DNA of 64,000 bases from Helichrysum umbraculigerum (lineage: Eukaryota > Streptophyta > Magnoliopsida > Asterales > Asteraceae): positions 39,449,001-39,513,000 of the forward strand of contig CATIUR010000001.1 in NCBI GenBank assembly GCA_949592205.1, in the 5' to 3' direction. Every line of letters starts with the position of its first letter. The stretch's first letter is position 1. The notes under the pieces were generated by a model that saw nothing but the letters and a program-made list of their open reading frames with translations, was not told the DNA's origin and made no database searches. Position numbers and translations under genes: made by a program. Positions 22,738-34,465 of the stretch are shown one piece after another.

Positions 22738-24967
22738 TTTGTGACTTAATTTCTGTACAGTTTATTTGTTTTATTGTTTTGAGTAAAATTTAAATAAAAT
22801 AAAAAAAAGCAACCGCCACTCTTTATACTCGTTAGTATCAAAGAAATGCAATGGTTGCTACAATTTTAAAATAGACGTTGAGTTGAGTCTGTAAACAACT
22901 TGGGATATGATAGTACATCGAGTGACATGCACAAAATGGAATTTTAAGGTTTATCTTTGATGTGTCAGTAGGTTTATCTGACACACTTAAAACAGTTTTT
23001 ATGAAAATTATCTTCATCATGCGATGTACCGGTAGACATGATACACACCTGTCTCTGGGTTGTTAAGAAATCATTTAAATATGTGTCTATTATCTTGTGG
23101 TAAACGCCGTGTGATGTACGACTAAATGTCTTAATTCCTTAGTGTAGCCTAACATATTTCTATCTTTGGAACTTTTATCTGAAATCATTTGGGAGTTTAT
23201 GCTGGTTGTTGCCTCTGTTGTACGAAAGTACAGAACTGGTAACAGTTACTATAAACTTGGGGTTAAGCAATTACAGGTAAATGCACTTGAAAAATCTTGA
23301 TGATACTGAACAAGGTCGCTGTTTAGGAAACTCCAAATTCAGTTTGACTGCGATCGGTTTTGCTTAATCCTAAATCATACTAACCAAGGTCGCTGTTTGG
23401 GAAACTCCAACTTCAGTTTGACTGCGATTGGTTTTGATTATACTTGAATCACGTTAGGTTGCTTTGCTGTACTTCCGTACTGACCTGTCAACTCTAGCCT
23501 GATTCTTAAAAATGATCTTTCTTTACTCTTTCTAAATATGGAAACTATGTTATTGTCTGGATTATAGGGGTATATCAATGGTGGGTGCCACAGAGACTTA
23601 TTCATACTAACAATAAAAGGTTAACTCCACAGACTCGGTTGTAACATGCTTAAGTGGACAAACAATATCGATAATCGTCTTGAAATAATTTTTATAAAAC
23701 GTGTTTTAAATGTGCCACGTAAATTTAAAGTGGACAAATATACTGATAATCGAAATAACACTTTCTATTCCTAATAATTGCATGTTATTTCGGTATGATC
23801 CCTAACCAGAATCTCAACTCCGTCACCAAAACGATTTTATAAATTTCTCGCCTTTAGTTGTATTTGTTTCTTATCTTTTATGTTTATATTTAGTTTTATC
23901 TCTTTAATATTCTTTAAATTGTATTTTTCCTTTTTATTTTATTTTATTTTTTTTAAGTCACAAATCATCTTTATTGCGAAAACTCTAAAATCAAAATCCG
24001 AATCGGCATCGAAATCAAAATTTTAAATCTTCAAAATTTTGCCTTCTGTGTCTTCTGCGACACAACCACTGTGTCGCATTCCAGTTATACGACACAACAC
24101 TTGTGTCGTATTTGTCCGTTACTTTGTGTCGTATGTTATGTCGTATGCGGGTAAGGGGTTAACTATTCACATCATACGACATAATCATTTACGTTTTCAA
24201 AACTTTCACGACACAAAATATACGACATAAGTGCGATTTTGCGACACAAGCGTTTTTCGATCGGATTCGTGTTTTTGAAGGCTTTTCACCGGATTTCATT
24301 GCTCGATTCTTATTCCTCATCACTTTGCGCATCTGTAGGTATAATTATTTCATGTTTTTATCTGATATTATGCCTTCGATTGAATCGTCCAGTTTTAAGG
24401 GTTTGGGGTTACGGTTTTTCCCTAAATTAATTAGGGTTTAGGGGTTTCTAGGGTTAGATAATTGCATATTATTGATCCCCTGTTGTGTACAAACCCTAGG
24501 GTATGACTAGATTTCGAAAACCCCAAAATGTTTCATCGATCGAATCTGGGTTGCTTTGATGTTCTTCTTTACGACATAACATACGACACAGTCGTTGTGT
24601 CGTATAGATTCTTGGTTTTTATGTCGTATTGATTACAGGTGCTTATGTCGTATCTTTATACGACACAAATGTTATGTCGTACTCATGTTATACGACACAA
24701 CCATACGACACAGTGACTATGTCGCATTCGAGATTAATTTCTCAAATATTGCTAAATGCAGGGGAAATGCTGTCCGCGCGACACTTGTCATACGACACAA
24801 GGCTTGTGTCGTATTTTCTTTTTACGACACAGCCCTTATGTCGTATGAACTTCGTGCGACACAACTGTTGTGTCGCAGAATTTTTGTAAAAATAAAACGT
24901 AAATTATTTTTGGTACTAACGCTAACGCATTTCGAGTTTTGGCTGTATTACTGTTATTTTTGTAGAA
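22738..24967 (+). other. Copia-1 spacer between pol and third ORF
   Basis: Non-coding. The first 141 bp are unique to this arm; from 22879 it is the mirror of 14026-16114. Hairpins of the CGACACAA and CGACATAA type fill 24053-24260 and 24570-24890, ending just before the third ORF. They may act in RNA folding, packaging or translation of that ORF (inference). Confidence 0.75.
24053..24890. repeat. Dispersed CGACACAA/CGACATAA hairpins before the third ORF
   Basis: Many inverted repeats of TGCGACACAA…TTGTGTCGCA and TACGACACAA…TTGTGTCGTA types, some paired with CGACATAA variants. They fall in two clusters split by about 300 bp. They match the LTR and leader hairpins of the same element. Confidence 0.9.
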
Positions 24968-27589
24968 ATGGCTAAACAACCTGCTCAAGCTGCTCCAGCA
25001 CTCCCAGAGATCGATGTCTCTAAATATTTCTGGGAGCCACGTCACAATATCGTGGCTTTCATGAATACCACTGTCGAGACTTCTCGCCCGTACCGACCAA
25101 TGATAGCATTTCTTCGTCGCTCCAGAATTCACAGAGCTATCACTGCTGATACTCGGATCTTGACAAATCATATCACCGAGTTTTGGGACAACGCGGTGGT
25201 CAACTATGATGAAGCGGATACTCGTATCATTTCTGCTGTCTGCGGCCGCCAAGTTATCTTCACCGAGCAGCTTATTCGGGATTTCTTTCAGTTCGGTGAT
25301 AATTCTGACATGATCACCCAGTTTACTCCAGCTGCAATTGCACAGGGCATGCGATCGATTGGATATCAAGATATTCCAGTTGATCAGTATAAGAAGACCT
25401 ACATGACAAAGGTCTGGAGATATCTTGCTCACATTGTCATCGTCTGCTTATCCAGTCGCAAGGCAGGTCTCGAAGGGATGAAATTTTCGACTGCTTCTGC
25501 TATTCTTGCCCTGATATACAACAAACCCTTCAACTTCTCTGGTTATATCTTCAGGGTTTTTGTGAACAATGCCTTGGATACTAAAGATAAATGGGCTCTG
25601 TATCCTAGGTTCACTCAGCTGCTGCTCAATCATCTTCATCCAGATCTTCCTGTGGTCGCATCTTTCACTTTCAAGCAGACACCGATGAATACTAGGATCT
25701 ACATTACTTGTACTACTTTTACGAAGCAGGGTCAACCACCAGAACGTGAGGTTGCTCTTTTTGGTCACATTGTGGATCCTGATTATGTTGCTCCTCCTGG
25801 TGAGCAATTCAATGATCCAGCACCTGAACAACCTATCCCTCAGCCTCCAGTGCAGCAGCCTCCGGTTCAACAACCTCCAGCTCAACAACCGCCAGTTCAG
25901 CAAGCTGTCGAGGATCCGGAGTTGGTGGATCTCGATCGTGAGATCGATGCTTATCGACCACCTTCTCCACGCCCTGAATCTTCTAACCGAGGAAAAAGGC
26001 CTCGAGACACTTCGGACGTTGCTGATCCGAATCCTTTGGTCAGACGCTCCCGTACTTCCACGTCTACTTCTTCTGAGCTCCCGGCGACTGAAACTCCGAT
26101 CACTCCTCATCCAGCCGTCATTCAGGAGCTCCTGGCAAAGATTGAAAAGATGCAGCAGTCTATGGAAGCTCAAGCATAAGTTTTTGAAGCTCAGGATGCC
26201 AGAATCTCTCGCATTGAAAAAGAGAACGAAGAACTGAAGTCAAAGATTCTGCAGCTGGAAACCCAAGCTATTGCTTCGGGGGAGACAGCCCAACCAGCTA
26301 TAGAATCAACACCTAGGGTTTCCGCCGAGGGCGAAGAAAATGTAAATCCTGAAAATGTAAATGCTTCTGATTTTAATGAAACAACTCTTGTTCTTGAGTA
26401 TATTATTGAGCAACCAGGGCAACCAAAACCGTTAGCTGTAGATTACACGTATTGTAATCTGACTTACTTTCAATCTGCGGTTGATGATGACGGTCGTGCG
26501 ACTGAAGAACCTTTTGACTTCAACTCCGCTGATAATGACGATGATGTTGATGTTGAACGATAAGAGCTTAATCCTGATGAAGAATATTCTGAGTGTCCAG
26601 CTTATCCTCAAGAGGGTGTTGTATTATCTGATTCTTCAGACGATGAGTCAGGGCCAGCGTTCAATTACGTACCAGGATCTACTTCTCAACCTGATCCTGC
26701 TCAAGAATCGTCTGTACCATCCAGTTCTTCACAAGCACAACCAGTCCCTGTTCGAGAATCGACAAATTACAATGACATTTTTCCTCTCGATACATCCGAA
26801 TGTGTATCTTTTGACAAGGAAATGCCCATCAGAGAAAGGGATAACTGGTTTCCAAAAGGTAAAAATCCAGAACCTGCTCCAGTTACATGCAAGAAATATC
26901 AGGTTGGTGGTGATTATTCTGGCCTGATAAAAAGCTGGAAGGTGAGCAAAGGAAGGTTTATGATTAAAAGACTCGACGGTATCCAGTACTTTCGTCGATC
27001 ACTGAGGATATTGAGTACATTGCCAAAGCATGGCATCGTTCGTCTCTCTCAACTTCAGTTGATAAATCCTTACGAAGACGGAGTAGCTGATGTTATTCAA
27101 AAGGTCATGCGTGAGGAAATTAAACGAAAGAAATATCATTATGTTAAACCAGTACTGGGTACAAGGTACACGTTCAAGAAGAAGCTCGATCCAAAGACCA
27201 AGCAGCCAATTGTAAGGGTTCACTATCCGCCTACTGAATGTCTGACTAAAATCGCTCTGGAAACAGTTCCATTCAATCTACTGAAACGCTTTCATTACTG
27301 GGAACTAGATGCTCACACTGGCGAAGCCGTCTTAGTTTTTGTACCAGATTCAGAGCCTCAGACAGGATCTTTGTGGGGTCTACGAAAAGCCAACTTCAGA
27401 ATATTTGACCTAATGAGCTTGATTAATCTGTCCAGAAGTGACATGAAGAAGCTATTCAACAATCGGATTCGCTACAATCCTAGAAACGAGTTCAACTCTG
27501 TTTTAGCGAAACGATTCCAGAAAATTGTTGATATATGCTTCACCTACGGCATACACGCTGGTGGAAACTTTCCACCTGGATGGGTTTGA
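24968..27589 (+). pseudogene. Copia-1 third ORF (env-position), two premature stops
   Basis: Starts at ATG 24968 just after TTTTTGTAGAA and ends at TGA 27587-27589, about 870 codons in one frame. TAA codons at 26177-26179 (TCA in the inverted copy) and 26561-26563 (GAA in the inverted copy) interrupt it. The N-terminal domain (residues about 15-260) includes WALYPRFTQLLLNHLHPDLP and is similar in pattern to the copia-2 third ORF (MYPRFVQLLLNNQ). It is followed by PPVQQ repeats, a coiled coil, an acidic region and a C-terminal domain. It occupies the env-like slot of Sireviruses. I see neither a secretory signal nor a transmembrane anchor, so an envelope role is unsupported. Confidence 0.85.
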
Positions 27590-27645
27590 AGACCAGATAT
27601 CTGAAGACTGAAGAAAATCGAAGAATTTTTGAAGACCAAGCAGAA

Positions 27646-27659
27646 GACACGGGGGAGTT
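27646..27659 (+). promoter_or_regulatory. Copia-1 polypurine tract
   Basis: ACACGGGGGAGTT immediately precedes the 3' LTR. It is the expected plus-strand primer and is duplicated in inverse orientation at 11150-11163. Confidence 0.85.
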
Positions 27660-28184
27660 TGTTGGTACATCTATATGTGTTTGTCAGTTGGTCTCAGTCT
27701 GTAATAGTGTCGAAATTGTAATTACGTTTTGTATAGTTTTAGATTTAGTTTAATTACAATTTTTGTATCCATGCGACACAAGCATTGTGTCGCAGAAGCA
27801 TTCTATGCGACACAAGAATTGTGTCGCAGAAACATTCCGTGCGACACAAGCATTGTGTCGCAAAAGAGTCTATGCGACACAAGGCTTGTGTCGCATAATG
27901 TTTGGATCAGGCTATAAATAGAAGCTCGCCAGCTTCTGTTTTGGCACCACATTTTACACACACATAGCACTCTCATTATCACAGAATACTCTCTAAGTGT
28001 TATTTGATCTTTGTGTGTTTGTGTCCAAGTGTATGTATTGTTGTTAGTGTTTCATATATATATACATACACACTTTGTGTTTTGGTCATTTATCGTGTTA
28101 ATCTAGCATATATTAGTTTGTTTGATTTCCGCTTTAACAAACTAGTTGAACTACTCGATTTGGTCCGTATAAGTGGAACCTACA
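27660..28184 (+). mobile_element. Copia-1 3' LTR
   Basis: 525 bp, near-identical to 9568-10092, with the four-hairpin array at 27770-27897 and CTATAAATAG at 27912-27921. It is followed by the duplication TGCTC and the resumed ORF A of gypsy-1. Confidence 0.95.
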
Positions 28185-28189
28185 TGCTC

Positions 28190-28302
28190 GCGTGAGGACA
28201 CTTGAGAGACGTGTTCGGATTGCAGGGCTTGTGGTTGGTGCTTGTGTGGTGATGGCTGTGTTGAGGACAGCTGTGGGATCATTTCTACCGTACTTACGTT
28301 AG
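28190..28302 (+). pseudogene. Gypsy-1 ORF A, 3' part
   Basis: Continues the frame broken at 9567 and ends at TAG 28300-28302. The C-terminus is strongly hydrophobic (IAGLVVGACVVMAVLRTAVG after a basic stretch), like a single membrane-spanning tail anchor. No domain is recognised. Confidence 0.6.
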
Positions 28303-28673
28303 ACCTATGTAGGGCGGGTTGTGCCTACTTAGGATTATATATATTATGTATTAGACTTGGAACTTTGGTTCGACGGGTATAGACAGACCTGTCATGTTTT
28401 GTATATCATTTGGATCGACGGTGTGTAGACAGACCCGTCATGCTTTGATTAGTCTTTGGACCGATGGATATCTAGGATAGATCCATCCTGTTTTGTATAA
28501 AAACTTATGAACTAACTATGATCAGTTATATGATATGACATATGTATTTGGTTTATTATTATTGTTTATGTTACTGTGCGTCGTGATTGGATAATATATT
28601 GACAATAGAGACTACATAACTGTGGATACTGAAATATGTCTTTGTAACCTATAGATATCTTGAAACTGGAAAA
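28303..28673 (+). other. Gypsy-1 spacer between ORF A and ORF B
   Basis: Non-coding. It includes three similar segments built on GACGGGTATAGACAGACC / GACGGTGTGTAGACAGACC / GATGGATATCTAGGATAGATCC at about 28370-28490, an imperfect tandem repeat of about 65 bp. Confidence 0.5.
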
Positions 28674-29129
28674 ATGGCAGAACCTGTCATAAGTGAATAC
28701 TCATCAGATGAGGACATAACCATCGACGAGCAGATACAATATGTATATGTCGATACCGAAACAATTCCGATAGTGGAACTTATGGAAGAAGAAATTGAAA
28801 ACCACCAATTCGGCATGGTCAACATAGAGGAGTACGAAAGAGTACGAGATCAGGCTGAAAGATTGGATGGTCAAAATTGGGAGCTTGTGTTCAAATGTAG
28901 GAACCGTGAGCTAGAATTGAGAATCCTAAAGAGGCCTATGATTGTCCGAGTTAAGGATAAAATACGCTTCTGGAAGAAAGTGGCTAGTAATCGCAAGAAA
29001 AGAGTTAAGTCTTGGATCAAACGTCTGTGCAAATGCTCGACTGAGAATGATCTGGGCTATTATCCGACTCTGCGATACAAAACTATGCTGGAAACACGCT
29101 ACTTCTCTCCCAATCTGAATCAGGAATAA
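28674..29129 (+). CDS. Gypsy-1 ORF B, 151 aa, unknown function
   Basis: An open frame beginning MAEPVISEYSSDEDITIDEQ. The N-terminal 55 residues are very acidic. The middle (about 60-95) has heptad-like Leu/Arg spacing that could form a short coiled coil. The C-terminal third is strongly basic (KKRVKSWIKRLCKC). It lies between ORF A and gag in the same sense and is intact, unlike gag-pol. I recognise no family. It could be an accessory protein of this element lineage or a chance frame; the charge segregation and its length argue mildly for the former. Confidence 0.45.
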   Translation: MAEPVISEYSSDEDITIDEQIQYVYVDTETIPIVELMEEEIENHQFGMVNIEEYERVRDQAERLDGQNWELVFKCRNRELELRILKRPMIVRVKDKIRFWKKVASNRKKRVKSWIKRLCKCSTENDLGYYPTLRYKTMLETRYFSPNLNQE

Positions 29130-29790
29130 AAGTGAAAGACCTACACTGCGACAGAGAATATAGCTAAAGATAGCTTAATAATGAACTGATGAAGAACTGT
29201 CGTAGGAATATAACTATTTTGTTAAGATCTAGGTATAGCTAAGTTTAGTCTAATTAGTACTGTATCAACTCGTATTGTACTGAAAACCTCTCTTGGATGG
29301 ATATAGAAGATATCATCAAGTTTTGTATGAAACGATGTAAGGACGTTTTAGTTAATGTATAATATAACTTAGGTTCGATTCGAAATTTCGTGTTTATTAT
29401 ATCTAACGACGAATACGGAATTACACCTCTACCTATAGGCGTTTAATAGAAGAGTTACCACGTAATAATTGTTGAAACCATTTCTGGCAAACTTTGAAAA
29501 CCTACCACACTATGAATTATTGATCTTATCTTGAATTCCATAAAACATTGATTGCACTAGAACGGTGATGAAAAGAAATATGTATTTAGCATTATATAAT
29601 GACGTCTGACCAACGTGATTATATTGTACAAAGTACATATGGGTATTTCAAAGTCGTGCGATATACAATGTGAAACCTTATTCTTTCAAATTCTCCATAC
29701 TATTCATTTGATAGACAATGTGAAATCTTGTTCATCACATTCATTATCTTGGCATTGACTTCTGCATTTTATTCATCGCAGAACTGAATC
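29130..29790 (+). other. Gypsy-1 spacer before gag
   Basis: Non-coding, AT-rich, no recognised signal. It ends in a leader directly before the gag ATG (CTGAATCATGCCGCC). Confidence 0.5.
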
Positions 29791-32700
29791 ATGCCGCCAA
29801 AACGACGAATTACTAGGAACAGTCAGAAGACAATTGTACCTCCTACACCTGAAACCATTCCACCCCCTAACACTGAGGAAACTACTGAGCAGATGATAGC
29901 TAGACGCATTGCTGAAGGTATTGCCGAGTATGAGGCTAGTCGAAACCGTGAGAATGGGATTAATAACAGTGGATCGACCCCTGTTAATGCTGAGACCGTT
30001 GTGAATACTCGCCGAGGGTGTTCATATAAGACATTTCAGGCTTGTAAACCACCTCCTTTCTGTGGCACTGAAGGTGCTATTGGTATTATACACTGGATAT
30101 AAAAGATGGATTCTGTGTTGGACATCAGTGATTGTCTACCAGACACTACGGTGAAATATGTCGCCTGCACACTGGCTGATAAAGCTTTGACTTGGTGGAA
30201 CAGTCAAGTCCAGTCGATGGGACGACCAGCTGCTTATTCCATGACATGGGAAACATTGAAGCATATGATGATGGAAGAATTCTGCCCCCGCAGTGAGATG
30301 CAGAAAATTGAGACTGAGCTGTGGAACATTGCTATGATTGGTGCCGATATCACTAGTTATACAACCAGGTTCCAAGAACTAGCTCGTCTTGTGCCACATA
30401 TGGTAACACCTGAGTACAAGCGTATTGAACGCTATGTGTATGGACTGGCACCACAGATCAGGAGTTTAGTTACGTCCTCCAAACCTGACACCTTCAGGAG
30501 CGCTGTTACCCTAGCGCAGAGTTTGACTGATGAAGCAGTTAGAATGGGGACGCTGACACAGAAAACTGTGCCGGTCAAGCTTGAGCCGATCAGTACTGAA
30601 GCTGGTAATTCAGGAGGTAAGAAGCGTAAATGGAATGACCGTCAGGGTCAATCCAACAAGAAAGGATCTGGAAATCCTAAGTCTTATGCTGCTACCATTG
30701 TGGAACCAAAGCCATACTTAGGCAACAAACCTAAGTGTGATAAGTGTAGCAAACACCATGAGGGTGAGTGTTGGTTTTGCGACAGCTGTAAGGGATGGGG
30801 TCACAAAACCCAAAACTGTAAGGTAAACCCTGCCCCTAAGGGAAACACTGCTCGCCAAAACCAGGGTTGTTTTGAATGTGGCGACACGAGGCATTATCGA
30901 AACCGATGCCCTCGAATCAATAATCAAAATCGTAACGCCAACAACGCTCGTAACCGCAACAACAACGGAAACAACCGTGGAAACAACAACAACCGAGCCA
31001 ACAACAACAATGCTAACAACAACATCGACCAACCAGCTCGTGGACGCGTGTTCATGTTAGGAGCACCAGAGGCACGTCAGGATCCTAGCACAGTCACTGG
31101 TACGTTTCTTGTAAACAACCACTTTGCTTCTGTGTTATTTGATTCCGGTGCTGATTTAAGCTTTGTGTCCACTGAGTTTAGACCACTATTAGAGATCGAA
31201 TCCCTTAAGCTAGATAACAAATACACTGTAGAGCTAGCCGATGGTAAGTTGATTGAATCAGGAGAAATAGTACCAGAATGTTCCTTAACGTTAGAAGGTC
31301 ATTCTTTCAAAATAGACTTACTACCGGTAGAACTAGGGAGCTTCGACATAGTGGTTGGTATGGATTGGTTGTCACTGAATCGCGCAGAGATCATTTGTCA
31401 TGAGAAGATTATACGGTTACCTTTACCATCAGGAGATATATTGATGATTCAAGGAGAAAAGAGTAATCGTGTGGTGAAAACGATTACATGCATGAAGGCA
31501 AATAAGTATCTACGAAAAGGGTACCAAGCATTTTTGGTACATGTTGTGGATAAGAAACCCGGGGAGCGACGCATAAACGACGTGGCCATAGTACGCGATT
31601 ACCCAGGAGTATTTCCTGACGAGCTACCAGGGTTACCACCTCCACGACAGGTTGAATTTCATATCGACCTAGTGCCGGGAGCTGCACCAATTGCTCGTGC
31701 GCCTTACCGTTTAGCTCCATCAGAAATGCAGGAACTGTCTGCACAATTACAAGAACTGTTGGATTTAGGATTCATCCGACCGAGCTTTTCACCGTGGGGA
31801 GCTCCGGTTTTGTTCGTCAAAAAGAAGGATGGATCAATGCGGATGTGTATCGATTATCGAGAATTGAACAAAGTGACCATCAAGAACCGATACCCATTGC
31901 CACGCATCGATGACTTGTTTGACCAGCTGCAAGGGTCAAGTTATTACTCAAAGATCGACTTGAGATCGGGTTACCATCAACTGAAGGTACGGGATGAGGA
32001 TATCCCTAAGACTGCGTTTAGGACTCGATACGGTCATTACGAGTTCCTGGTTATGCCGTTTGGGCTAACAAATGCGCCAGCAGTGTTCATGGATCTAATG
32101 AATAGAGTATGTAAACCTTACTTGGATAAGTTCGTCATAGTGTTCATTGACGATATTTTGATATACTCGCGAACGAAGGAAGACCATGAACAACATCTGA
32201 GGCTGATTCTTGAATTACTGGAGAAAGAGAAGCTTTATGCAAAGTTCTCCAAATGCGAATTTTGGATGCGTGAGGTTCATTTCCTTGGTCACGTGATCAA
32301 TAACAAAGGAATTCACGTGGACCCATCCAAAATTGAGGCGATTAAGAATTGGGAAGCCCCAAAAACCCCAACTGAGATACGACAATTCCTTGGGCTAGCC
32401 GGTTACTACCGAAGATTCATCGAGAATTTCTCGAAGATAGCTCAACCAATTACTGCCCTAACGCAAAAAGACAAGAAGTTCGATTGGGGCGAGAAGCAAG
32501 AGAATGTTTTTCAACTGCTGAAAGAGAAATTGAGCACCGCACCTATCCTGTCCTTACCAGAAGGAGTAGAAAACTTTGTTGTCTACTGTGATGCCTCACA
32601 TCAAGGATTAGGTTGCGTGCTAATGCAAAACGACAAAGTCATTGCTTACGCGTCTCGTCAATTGAAGATTCACGAGAAGAACTATACGACGCATGACTTA

Positions 32701-34431
32701 GAGCTAGGAGCAGTCGTTTTTGCCCTTAAGATTTGGAGACACTACCTATACGGTACGAAGTGTACGATCTTTACTGATCACAAAAGTCTCCAACACATAT
32801 TTGACCAGAAGGAACTCAACATGAGACAGAGACGTTGGGTTGAACTGCTGAATGATTACGACTGTGAAATCAAGTACCATCCGGGCAAAGCTAATGTAGT
32901 AGCGGATGCCTTGAGTCGTAAGGAAAGAGTGAAACCTCGAAGAGTTCGAGCTTTAGGACTGACAATCCACTTGGATCTGATTACCCAAATTCGTGATGCT
33001 CAACAAGCGGCCTTTACTCCAGAACGTATGAAAGACGAATCCCTCAAAGGGATGGAGAAACAACTGGAGTCTAAGGAAAATGGAGTATTATACTTCATGA
33101 ATCGAATTTGGATTCCTTGTGTTGATGAGCTACGTAGCCTAGTATTGGACGAAGCTCATAAGTCCAATTACTCGATACATCCTGGTGCCGATAAGATGTA
33201 CCATGATTTGAAAGGATTTTACTGGTGGCCTGGCATGAAAAGAGATATTGCCGCCTACGTTAGTAGATGTTTGACTTGTGCCAAAGTCAAAACTGAATAT
33301 CAAAAGCCGTCTGGGCTTTTGCAACAACCTGAGTTGCCCAAATGGAAATGGGAGCACATCGCAATGGATTTCATAACGAAGCTACCGAAAACATCATCTG
33401 GAATGGACTCCATATGGGTGATAGTCGACAGACTGACAAAGTCAGCTCACTTTCTTGCCATTAAGGAAACGGATAAGATGGAAAAGCTGTCTAGAATTTA
33501 CATAAAAGAAGTTGTTTCTAGACATGGAGTTCCATTATCCATCATCTCTGATAGAGATGCACGTTTCACCTCTCGCTTCTAGCAAACACTGCAACAAGCT
33601 TTAGGCACTAGACTCGACATGAGTACCGCTTACCATCCCCAAACTGATGGACAAAGCGAGCGAACGATACAAACGCTTGAGGACTTGCTATGAGCCTGCG
33701 TGATTGATTTTGGAGGAAACTGGGATGTTCATCTCCCTTTAGCCGAATTCTCGTACAACAATAGTTATCATACGAGCATAAAAATGGCACCTTTTGAGGC
33801 GTTGTACGGACGTAAGTGCCGATCCCCACTCTGTTGGGCAGAAATGGATGACAGACAGTTATCAGGTCCTGAGATAGTCCAAGAGACAACGGACAAGATA
33901 TCTCAAGTACTTAATCGATTGAAAACGGCAAGAGACCGACAAAAGAGTTATGCAGACAATAGACGAAAACCTTTAGAGTTTCAAGTAGGTGACAGAGTCC
34001 TACTCAAAGTATCTCCTTGGAAAGGAGTTGTGCGATTTGGAAAACGCGGTAAACTGAATCCACGTTACATCGGACCTTTTGAGATCCTAGCAAGGATTGG
34101 TCCTGTAGCTTATAAACTTAAACTGCCGCAAGAGCTTAGTAATATTCACGACACGTTTCACGTGAGTAATCTTAAGAAGTGTCTATCCGACGAAGCGTTA
34201 GTCATACCTCCCGACGAAATCTACGTCGACGCAAAACTCAACTTCGTGGAGAAACCGCTTGAAGTAATGGACACTAAAACGCAGAAGCTCCGAAACAGTC
34301 GGATCAAACTTGTCAAAATTCGATGGAACTCGAAAAGAGGCCCAGAGTTCACCTGGGAACGTGAAGACGAAATGCGCAAGAAGTATCCTCAACTATTTGA
34401 ACCCGTGACCACGACTCACGACACAAATTAA
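29791..34431 (+). pseudogene. gag-pol: Gypsy-1 gag-pol polyprotein with three premature stops
   Basis: One frame from MPPKRRITRNSQK. Gag lies at 29791 to about 31040, with Cys-rich zinc knuckles at about 30736-30910 and an Asn-rich linker. Protease is FDSGADLSF (about 31140). RT has YRELNKVTIKNRYPLPRIDD and FIDDILIYS (about 32143). RNase H is YCDASHQGLG (about 32585). Integrase has an HHCC zinc finger (about 33178-33285), D in MDFIT, D in ISDRDARF, and E in GQSER. The C-terminal chromodomain-like tail (RWNSKRGPEFTWERE) is at about 34320. The PR-RT-RH-IN order defines Ty3/gypsy; the tail places it with Tekay chromoviruses. Stops: TAA 30100-30102, TAG 33580-33582, TGA 33691-33693, each one base from the usual codon (Glu, Trp, Arg). 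Confidence 0.93.
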
Positions 34432-34452
34432 ATCTCGGGACGAGATTTCCCT

Positions 34453-34465
34453 AACGGGGGGAGAA
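34453..34465 (+). promoter_or_regulatory. Gypsy-1 polypurine tract
   Basis: AACGGGGGGAGAA lies directly before the right LTR start TGTGACAAC, just after the CGGGACGAGATTT phrase common at the 3' end of chromovirus internal regions. Confidence 0.9.

Larger units (their letters stand above)
9568..28184 (+). mobile_element. Copia-1: Sirevirus-like Ty1/copia element with inverted 3' half
   Basis: Two plus-strand 525-bp LTRs (9568-10092, 27660-28184) and a TGCTC duplication bound 18.6 kb. Order: 5' LTR, PBS, VPS13 fragment (minus), inverted 3' LTR, inverted polypurine tract, inverted third ORF and spacer (to 16114), gag leader, gag, pol, spacer, third ORF, polypurine tract, 3' LTR. The inverted arm 10623-16114 matches 22879-28184. 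A third long ORF after pol and palindromes in the LTR are known Sirevirus traits. Gag, pol and both third-ORF copies carry stops, so the copy is not autonomous. The LTRs differ at about five positions by eye, so it is fairly young. Confidence 0.9.
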
